Positions 58,513-64,000 of a stretch of DNA of 64,000 bases are shown here, piece by piece (positions within the stretch are counted from its first letter, which is position 1; every line of letters starts with the position of its first letter). Source of the stretch: Pirellulales bacterium (GTDB lineage: Bacteria > Planctomycetota > Planctomycetia > Pirellulales > Thermoguttaceae); contig JAFGRD010000028.1 in NCBI GenBank assembly GCA_016935315.1, positions 103,464 to 167,463 of the forward strand, given 5' to 3'. The notes under the pieces are model-generated. The model worked only from the letters and a program-made list of their open reading frames with translations. It was not told the origin of the DNA and searched no databases. The position numbers and the translations under genes were made by a program.

Positions 58513-59583
58513 ATGGCCAAAGCAACCTACAAGGACGCCGGCGTTAACCTCGAGCTTTACGGCGAGGCGATGGCCCGGCTGCCGCACCTAGTTTCTCGCA
58601 CGCACACACCCCGGGTATTGCGGCTGGACGGGGGCTTTGCCGGCCTCTTTCAGCTCGACTTCGCCAATCCCCTGTTTGCCCGGAACTACCGCGATCCGGT
58701 GCTGGTCTCGTGCACGGACGGGGTGGGCACCAAGCTGAAGGTGGCGTTGCTGACCGGCGTCCACAGCACGGTTGGGATCGACCTGGTGGCGATGAGTGTC
58801 AACGATGCGATTTGCTGTGGGGCGGAGCCGCTGTTCTTTCTCGACTATGTGGCCATGTCGCACGACGACCCGCCGCTTCTGGAGAAGCTCGTCGAGGGAA
58901 TCGCCGCCGGCTGCCTGGAGGCCGATTGTGCGCTGCTCGGCGGCGAGACGGCCATCATGCCCGACCTCTATGCACGGGGTGACTACGACCTGGCCGGCTT
59001 CTGTGTCGGCGTGGTCGAGCGAAGCCACCTGATCGACGGCTCGGCCATCATGCCCGACGACGTGGTCCTCGGCGCGGCCTCGGCCGGCCTCCACTCCAAC
59101 GGCTTCAGTCTGGTGCGGAAGATCGTGTTCGAGATTGCCGGGCTGACGGTGGACCAGCACGTCGACGAGTTGGAGCAGACGGTCGGCGCCGCGTTGATGG
59201 AACCCACGCGGATCTACGCCCGGCCGCTAAGGCAGATTCTCAACCACTACCGCGTGAAGCGACCCGTGCACGGCATCGCGCACATCACCGGCGGCGGGCT
59301 GCACGAGAACCTCGCACGGATTCTGCCCGAGGGAATCCGCGTGGTCATCGACCGCGACAGTTGGCCCGTGCCGGCGGTCTTCACGTGGCTGCAGCGACTC
59401 GGCGAGGTGGAGCCGGCGGAGATGGACCGCGTGTTCAACATGGGCATCGGCCTGGTGTTGGTGGTTCGGCCCCACTTTGCCGACAGCATCCGCCGCCAAT
59501 TGGCCCGCTACGGCCTGAAAAGCTGGCAAATCGGCCATGCCGAACCAGGGCAGCGGGAGGTGATCTGGAAGCCGCCTGCGTAG
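58513..59583 (+). CDS. purM: Phosphoribosylformylglycinamidine cyclo-ligase
   Basis: PurM closes the imidazole ring of purines, converting FGAM to AIR with ATP. The 356-residue protein begins MAKATYKDAGVNLE, the usual PurM start, and has VSCTDGVGTKLKVA, GIDLVAMSVNDAICCGAEPLFFLDY (read as NDAICCGAEPLFFLDY), GGETAIMP, GLHSNGFSLVRK and AHITGGGLHENLAR. Earlier in-frame starts (58465, 58483) overlap a likely promoter. Length and motifs match the family fully. Confidence 0.95.
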   Translation: MAKATYKDAGVNLELYGEAMARLPHLVSRTHTPRVLRLDGGFAGLFQLDFANPLFARNYRDPVLVSCTDGVGTKLKVALLTGVHSTVGIDLVAMSVNDAICCGAEPLFFLDYVAMSHDDPPLLEKLVEGIAAGCLEADCALLGGETAIMPDLYARGDYDLAGFCVGVVERSHLIDGSAIMPDDVVLGAASAGLHSNGFSLVRKIVFEIAGLTVDQHVDELEQTVGAALMEPTRIYARPLRQILNHYRVKRPVHGIAHITGGGLHENLARILPEGIRVVIDRDSWPVPAVFTWLQRLGEVEPAEMDRVFNMGIGLVLVVRPHFADSIRRQLARYGLKSWQIGHAEPGQREVIWKPPA

Positions 59584-59610
59584 GGCTCGTGGGCCAATCA
59601 AAGGCCCCAA

Positions 59611-59633
59611 GCGTGAAGTCTCGCGACTTCCGC
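59611..59633. repeat. Small hairpin repeat, copy 3
   Basis: GAAGTC and GACTTC pair around TCGC, flanked by GCG and CGC, then TACC. It lies in the 49-bp gap between convergent purM and the PD40/TPR gene and could end transcription of both. Confidence 0.8.
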
Positions 59634-62143
59634 TACCAGTTGACCGCTCCGCTCAATCCCGGCCGGGCCTGGCGGAGAGGCCTTTTTTCCAGGTATAGCG
59701 CCAGGTGGTTGCCGATTTCAGCAGCCATGGAACGGTTTCCGGCGTGGTTGGCCAAAGCTTGGGCCTCGGCGGCGGTTCGGGCGGCCTTTTGGAAATCGCC
59801 GCTCTCGGCGTAGGCGGCGGCCAGCGTGTCGAGCACGGCCGGGAGCTTGCCTTCGGAAAGGCGGCAGGCATGGTCGGCCAGGGCCACCGCTCGGGCGCCG
59901 TCGCGCAGCGAGCTCTCGGGGCAGGTGGCGTAGACCCAGGCCAGCGCGTTCAACGCCGCCACCCCGTTCGGGTCCAGCTCGACCGCCTGCTTCAGGCACT
60001 TGGCCGCGTCGGCTGCCCGCCCGTTTTGCAGCAGGATCTGCCCCAGGTAGTAGTAGGCGCCGGGACCCTTCGGATCGATTTCGATCGTGGCCGCAAAATG
60101 GCGCGCGGCTTCCGTCACCTGGTTGCCGCGCAGGAGCGCTCGGCCCAGTTCAAAATGGGCGTGGGCGTACTCCGGTTGGATCGAGAGCACGGTCCGGTAG
60201 GTTTCGATGACCTGATCGTTCCGGCCCAGCTTGGCCAGCGCGGCAGCGAGATTGACGTGTGCCTTGACGAACCGCGGATCGATCTGCACGGCCTTCCGAA
60301 AACGCGTCACGGCCTCTTGGCAGCGCCCCTGGCGCGCCAGAACCATCCCGAGGTTCAATTGCATGTCCTGGTCTTCGGGACGGAGGGCCACCGCCCTGCC
60401 GATATGGGACTCGGCCTGGTCGAGCATGCCTTTGGTGGAGAGACAGATCCCCAGGTTGCAGAGGGCCTCGGCGCTCTTCGGGTTCAACTCCAGCGCCTTG
60501 CCATAAGCCTCCATTGCACCGTCCAGGTCGTCGTGGCGCAGGTACTCGTTGCCCGCGCGGATGAACGAATGGTCGTCCAGAAACTCCTCGCGGATTCTCT
60601 CGATGGAGTGAGGCCCGAAGGGAACGAATTCCGGGATGTTGGCGGCCCGGTCGTCCGCGGTGAACTGCGACAGCAGAACCGCAGGCGTGCTGACCCCCTG
60701 CGGGTCGATATGCGTGAGGAAAAGCTGGGTGTAGGCCGAATTGGCCTTGGACGAAAAGACCAGCCACCGGCCGTTGGGCGACCAACTGTGCCAGGAGTTC
60801 ATCCGCGACGTGTTGCACCGTAGTCTGCGGGCTTCGCCGCCGGCGGCGGGGATGATATAGAGCTCGCTGTCCGGCTGCAGCAGCATGAAGCTCTTCGCCC
60901 GGCAGAAGACGATCCATTTCCCGTCCGGCGAGTAGCGGCCGAAGTAATTGCTCATGTCGTTCTGGCTGGCCCCCGCCAGGGGCTCCGCCCGGCCGCCTTG
61001 GCCCTGGTTAAAGGGGATTCGGTAAAGGTCGTACCGGAAGGTCTGCTTCTCGTCGAGAAACTCGCGACACTCGTCGGCCGTCAGCAGAACCGCCTTCTTG
61101 TCGCCCAGGTGCTTCAGTTGATACGCCCTGCTGCGAGCGAAGACGAGGTACTTGCCGTCCGGGCTCCAACTCGGGTTGCTGTGAACGAAGCTCGGGTCGT
61201 CGGCGCCGGGCAAGACGTGGAACGTCTTTGTGTCGCGGCAATAGTAGGCGAGCAAGCCCTTGATGGGGAAGAAAAGCTGGGAGAAGGCCAGATCGGGGCG
61301 GGGGACGAAAACCGACCGGTCCTTGACCGTGCTGACGACGCACTTCCCGTCCGGCGAGACCTGCGACAACAGGCCGAAGCTCAGCTCGCCCTCCTTTTTC
61401 TGGTAGTCGTCCCAGGTGATGATGTTGCTGGTGGGAATCAGCATTTCCTTCTGGACCGGGAGAATCGCGTACGAGCCCTTGCTGTTGGCGTAGTCGACGT
61501 CCATGCCCAGCACGGCGCCGTCGGCCGAGAACGAGTGGCAGTTTCCGCAGACGGGCAGCCTTTCCAGCACCACCGGCGGCCGCTCGGCGGACGAGATCTC
61601 GCCGAGCCGCCAGCGGATGCGGGAAGGGTCCTTCACGGCGTCGATAAACGGCAGGATCACCTCCCGGTAAAACAGCGGGGCCGCCACCTCGTCCGTCGAG
61701 GTCCCGATCGAAATCGCGGCCCCGCAGAGGATCTCCCCAGGGGCGTCGCGACGGACGCCCAGCACGAAGACCCGGGCCGTCCCGCCCAACGAGCGTTGCT
61801 TGATCGCCTTCCACTCGCCCGGCGAAGGCGTCCAGCAGGGCTCGTCGCAGAGGGCATGGATCGGCTCAAGGCCGTCCGCAAAACGAAGCAGTACCAGCCA
61901 GGTGTTCGCCCCGGTGTTCTCGTTGTGCCAGCGGAACTTCGGCGGCACGATCTCCGGCGGAAAGAGCGTCTCGCCCAGCGGATACTCGATCGCCAGGCCG
62001 CCGTATGGCGAGTCTTCGCGAAAGCTCGCCAGGATTTCCGCAGCCGGATCGGGCGCAAACCAATAGACAGCGACCGGCACCGCCAAAAGCAGAACCCCGG
62101 CGCAAACTGCCCCCAGCAGCCTAAACGACCCGAGTCGTTGCAT
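59633..62143 (-). CDS. Membrane-anchored PD40 propeller and TPR protein with one heme motif
   Basis: The 836-residue protein starts at ATG 62143 (GAGGGG upstream) with one membrane anchor (LLGAVCAGVLLLAVPVAVYWF). A heme motif CGNCH is at 199-203, followed by a PD40/TolB-like propeller (NPSWSPDGKYLVFARS, GRYSPDGKWIVFCR, HSWSPNGRWLVFSS) and at least seven TPR units (about 530-800). The mix of a c-type heme motif, a propeller and TPR suggests a periplasmic scaffold or sensor. I do not know a characterised homologue. It converges on purM with hairpin copy 3 at the junction. Confidence 0.82.
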   Translation of the reverse strand: MQRLGSFRLLGAVCAGVLLLAVPVAVYWFAPDPAAEILASFREDSPYGGLAIEYPLGETLFPPEIVPPKFRWHNENTGANTWLVLLRFADGLEPIHALCDEPCWTPSPGEWKAIKQRSLGGTARVFVLGVRRDAPGEILCGAAISIGTSTDEVAAPLFYREVILPFIDAVKDPSRIRWRLGEISSAERPPVVLERLPVCGNCHSFSADGAVLGMDVDYANSKGSYAILPVQKEMLIPTSNIITWDDYQKKEGELSFGLLSQVSPDGKCVVSTVKDRSVFVPRPDLAFSQLFFPIKGLLAYYCRDTKTFHVLPGADDPSFVHSNPSWSPDGKYLVFARSRAYQLKHLGDKKAVLLTADECREFLDEKQTFRYDLYRIPFNQGQGGRAEPLAGASQNDMSNYFGRYSPDGKWIVFCRAKSFMLLQPDSELYIIPAAGGEARRLRCNTSRMNSWHSWSPNGRWLVFSSKANSAYTQLFLTHIDPQGVSTPAVLLSQFTADDRAANIPEFVPFGPHSIERIREEFLDDHSFIRAGNEYLRHDDLDGAMEAYGKALELNPKSAEALCNLGICLSTKGMLDQAESHIGRAVALRPEDQDMQLNLGMVLARQGRCQEAVTRFRKAVQIDPRFVKAHVNLAAALAKLGRNDQVIETYRTVLSIQPEYAHAHFELGRALLRGNQVTEAARHFAATIEIDPKGPGAYYYLGQILLQNGRAADAAKCLKQAVELDPNGVAALNALAWVYATCPESSLRDGARAVALADHACRLSEGKLPAVLDTLAAAYAESGDFQKAARTAAEAQALANHAGNRSMAAEIGNHLALYLEKRPLRQARPGLSGAVNW

Positions 62144-62179
62144 CGGGCATCCCCTCAACTACGCCCATGCGATGGCCAT

Positions 62180-62208
62180 ATTCTAACGTTCGGCGGAGGC
62201 CGTCGCCA
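62180..62208 (-). promoter_or_regulatory. Promoter TGGCGA-N17-TAGAAT for the PD40/TPR gene
   Basis: It has optimal spacing and gives a leader of about 30 bases to ATG 62143. The same -10 hexamer is seen before purM. Confidence 0.45.
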
Positions 62209-62459
62209 GTCCCTCGCGGCACGCTCTTCTCCGCTGCCGATCGGCCCCGCCCCGCGTATGTCACCCTATCTCTGTCACCGCTGCGGAGTCTCCCACGAGA
62301 TCGCTACATCGGGGGGCAACCCGCGCCGCGCCATTCTCCGTGATCCGTTGGCACGCGGTTTCGGGCGGCGTTGGCGGCCGCTGTCAGCCTTCCTGTCCGG
62401 CGTGTTCTAACGACGGCAGAACATGCACCCTCTGCCGAGGGGTGACACGCGGTAAGTGC
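62209..62459. other. Non-coding stretch before the two small overlapping genes
   Basis: No gene is supported. A 50-codon frame at 62258-62410 carries one CHRC pair but has no ribosome site and reads like spurious GC-rich sequence. Confidence 0.4.
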
Positions 62460-62489
62460 TTGACTCGTCGATTGCTCAGGAGATAGACT
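62460..62489 (+). promoter_or_regulatory. Promoter TTGACT-N18-TAGACT
   Basis: Near-consensus boxes read rightward into the two overlapping small genes, with a predicted leader of about 90 bases. Confidence 0.55.
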
Positions 62490-62534
62490 ACCCCTCGTTC
62501 GAGGCGTGTTATGCCGCCGAGACCGTCGCCATAC

Positions 62535-62573
62535 CCAATTGCGGCCGCGTGAGGCCGGCGGCGGAATTGGAGG
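62535..62573 (+). promoter_or_regulatory. Leader inverted repeat overlapping the ribosome site
   Basis: CCAATT at 62535-62540 pairs with AATTGG at 62565-62570, with an inner GGCC/GGCC stem. The Shine-Dalgarno GGAGG (62569-62573) begins inside the right arm, so folding could limit translation of the gene at 62587. Confidence 0.45.
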
Positions 62574-62586
62574 TTCTGCTCAAAAA

Positions 62587-63033
62587 ATGAAGAGATTCCT
62601 GCACAATGTTGCTGAGTTCTTTAGGAGCCTTGGGAAAGACGTCGAGCATCCTCACGAGATCGTATTGAATCAAGACTCAGTGTGCGTGAAATGGATCAAC
62701 GGACGGAACGAAACCGAATCGGCCTCGTTTCAGTGGAGAGACGTCTTGATGGTGGACACATTCAAACGGGACTACCTCACCGTCGATTGCATCTGTCTGG
62801 CGTTCGAAACACCAGACGGATGGATTGAGGTGAATGAGGATATGAAAGGCTGGCCTGAGTTTCTCCAAGCAGTCGAGCCCAACCTGCCAGGCTTCCCTTC
62901 CCAGGAGAAGTGGTGGCACGAGGTCATGATCCCAGTCTTTGAGATCAACCACTCAACACTTTGGAAACGAGTAGAGCATCTCCTCTCGCATTTGTTGTCC
63001 CCACCGTTCTATCCATTGACAGATGCCCCATGA
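62587..63033 (+). CDS. Small soluble protein of unknown function
   Basis: The 148-residue protein (MKRFLHNVAEFFRSLGK) is rich in Trp, Glu and aromatic residues and has no signal peptide or membrane helix. Motif-like stretches are VCVKWINGRNETESASFQWRD (read as VCVKWING and FQWRDV), WIEVNEDMKGWPEF and EKWWHEVMIPVFE. I do not recognise the family. Base composition is clearly less GC-rich than most of the window. Its TGA overlaps the next ATG (ATGA), so the two proteins are coupled. The ribosome site GGAGG is 13 bases away, which is long. Confidence 0.78.
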   Translation: MKRFLHNVAEFFRSLGKDVEHPHEIVLNQDSVCVKWINGRNETESASFQWRDVLMVDTFKRDYLTVDCICLAFETPDGWIEVNEDMKGWPEFLQAVEPNLPGFPSQEKWWHEVMIPVFEINHSTLWKRVEHLLSHLLSPPFYPLTDAP

Positions 63034-63953
63034 GAGTCTATCACTTGCTTCTGGCGACAATGGTTTTGCTCTGTTGCACACAGGTCGGCTACGGAATGGC
63101 CACCGAACGCTTGGGGCCAGACAAAGACCAGCCGCATCCAACCGTCGAGCAACCCGGGTGGCCTGCCGGGATGATCGGGATCCTGGGTCACGACTCTCGC
63201 GTCTATTCGATTTGGGTCAATGGGAACGAGAATTTCTATTTCCAGACCACGCCTGGTCAAATCGGCGAACTGATCACGCTCTATTCCAGAATTCGACTGC
63301 GGGATCACGTCGTGACGATCAAGCAACAGAAGAAGGAAGTCCGCACCTTCAAGGGAGACAAGATCGACTACAACGTGAACTTCCACTTTCTCGGTGGAAT
63401 CGCCCTGGGCGGCATGCGGAGAAAGGGAAACGCAGAGACCTACGAACCCACCCTTACAATCTACGTGGATGCCGACGCGGGCGGGGCTTGGTCGAAGAAG
63501 ATCGTGATCCCGGACCACATCATCGCAAACAGCGAGGTTGCGACCTCGCCGATGAAAAGCAAGGCGACGAAGCCGAATCGCAGACTCTGGCATGCGGAGG
63601 TGATCTTCGACGACAAGAAGCCGGCCGCCGATTTCGAGAATCGCGTGTGGACCAAAGTGACCCTTTGGGAGAAGGACGCCGAGAGTGGGTTCAATCTCGG
63701 CAAGGTCAATCACGACGGACACTTCAGCGCCGCCTTCTCGGAGAAGGAAATTGCCGATTTGAAGGCGGGCAAGACGTGGCTCACACTGACGGTGGGCAAT
63801 CAACTGACCGCTGCGAAGAAGAGTGATGCGAAACTGCTTATCGAGAACATGTCGCCGGACCGATTGAAGGCGAAGCCCGTCGAGGTTGCGAGGCACAGGC
63901 AGGCAGGTGCGATCAGGGCAGCAAGGCCGCGTCGACAGAACGAAGGCAACTAG
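63030..63953 (+). CDS. Exported protein of unknown function, coupled to the small gene upstream
   Basis: The 307-residue protein starts at ATG 63030 inside the previous stop codon. It has a signal peptide (MRVYHLLLATMVLLCCTQVGYGMA) in which LLCC could serve as a lipobox-like site. The mature part is beta-rich (VYSIWVNGNENFYFQTTPGQI, TIYVDADAGGAWSKKIVIPDH read in pieces) and the C-terminus is basic. No family is recognised. Coupling to a cytosolic small protein suggests the two act together, which is inference. Confidence 0.8.
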   Translation: MRVYHLLLATMVLLCCTQVGYGMATERLGPDKDQPHPTVEQPGWPAGMIGILGHDSRVYSIWVNGNENFYFQTTPGQIGELITLYSRIRLRDHVVTIKQQKKEVRTFKGDKIDYNVNFHFLGGIALGGMRRKGNAETYEPTLTIYVDADAGGAWSKKIVIPDHIIANSEVATSPMKSKATKPNRRLWHAEVIFDDKKPAADFENRVWTKVTLWEKDAESGFNLGKVNHDGHFSAAFSEKEIADLKAGKTWLTLTVGNQLTAAKKSDAKLLIENMSPDRLKAKPVEVARHRQAGAIRAARPRRQNEGN

Positions 63954-64000
63954 TACTACAACGCTAGGTTGATCTTGCGTCATTTGCGGAAATCAAGGAA

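Noticed and set aside
62258..62410. 50-codon frame with one CHRC pair
   Set aside because: It has no ribosome site, only half of a possible zinc site and an Arg/Gly/Pro-rich composition.

Overview
The window looks like chromosomal DNA of a GC-rich planctomycete (Planctomycetota, Pirellulales-like). The evidence is the combination of formylglycine-type sulfatases, GH127/GH172/GH97 enzymes, di-heme proteins related to the hydrazine synthase alpha subunit, PD40-plus-TPR proteins, membrane-anchored Hanks-type kinases, an FHA-GAF-cyclase, and mraZ lying outside any division cluster. No 16S rRNA or other lineage marker is present, so this placement is an inference from gene content. No rRNA, tRNA or CRISPR array was found.

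Layout. 1-5.4 kb: a membrane protein cut by the left edge, a transmembrane Ser/Thr kinase and hemB. 5.4-24.8 kb: an accessory block for a sulfated, furanose-containing glycan. It holds two sulfatases, a GH127 beta-L-arabinofuranosidase-like enzyme, an alpha/beta hydrolase, a broken FG-GAP/lyase fragment, a discoidin + PD40 + di-heme protein, a 1294-residue secreted protein with glycosidase-like features and two divergent GH172 (DUF2961) proteins, closed by a terminator. 24.9-35 kb: a TPR-AAA+ ATPase translationally coupled to a TPR membrane protein, a proline-rich exported protein, a VTT-family membrane protein, a YjhG/YagF-type sugar-acid dehydratase, a short UvrC and an orphan MraZ. 35.3-43.6 kb: a minus-strand housekeeping stretch: rpmE-prfA-prmC, ilvE, and lysS-lolC-like-lolD-like. 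43.6-47.6 kb: a sensor kinase followed by an FHA-GAF-class III cyclase. 47.6-54.6 kb: a Tat-exported sugar isomerase/epimerase-like protein, GH97, and a large PD40/di-heme protein fused to a formylglycine-generating-enzyme-like domain. 54.8-64 kb: glgX, a cytochrome c'-like lipoprotein, purM, a PD40/TPR heme-motif protein, and two overlapping small genes of different base composition.

The most striking non-coding signal is a family of about 103-bp imperfect palindromes (five copies plus a half copy). The ends read TA-TTGAYGYTTGCA and the arms GACCAACGGGAG/CTCCCGTTGGTC. One copy sits exactly in the shared TA of the overlapping stop codons of two convergent genes. Deleting the repeat together with one TA restores TAG on one strand and TAA on the other. 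This suggests a TA-targeting miniature transposable element, possibly IS630/Tc1-mariner-like. A second family of small GAAGTC/GACTTC hairpins occupies three gene borders.

Other points of interest are the cyclase, whose usual Lys/Asp purine-selecting pair is replaced by Asp/Lys, the di-heme/FGE-like fusion that lacks FGE catalytic cysteines, a UvrC without its C-terminal HhH region, and a leader hairpin that overlaps a Shine-Dalgarno sequence.
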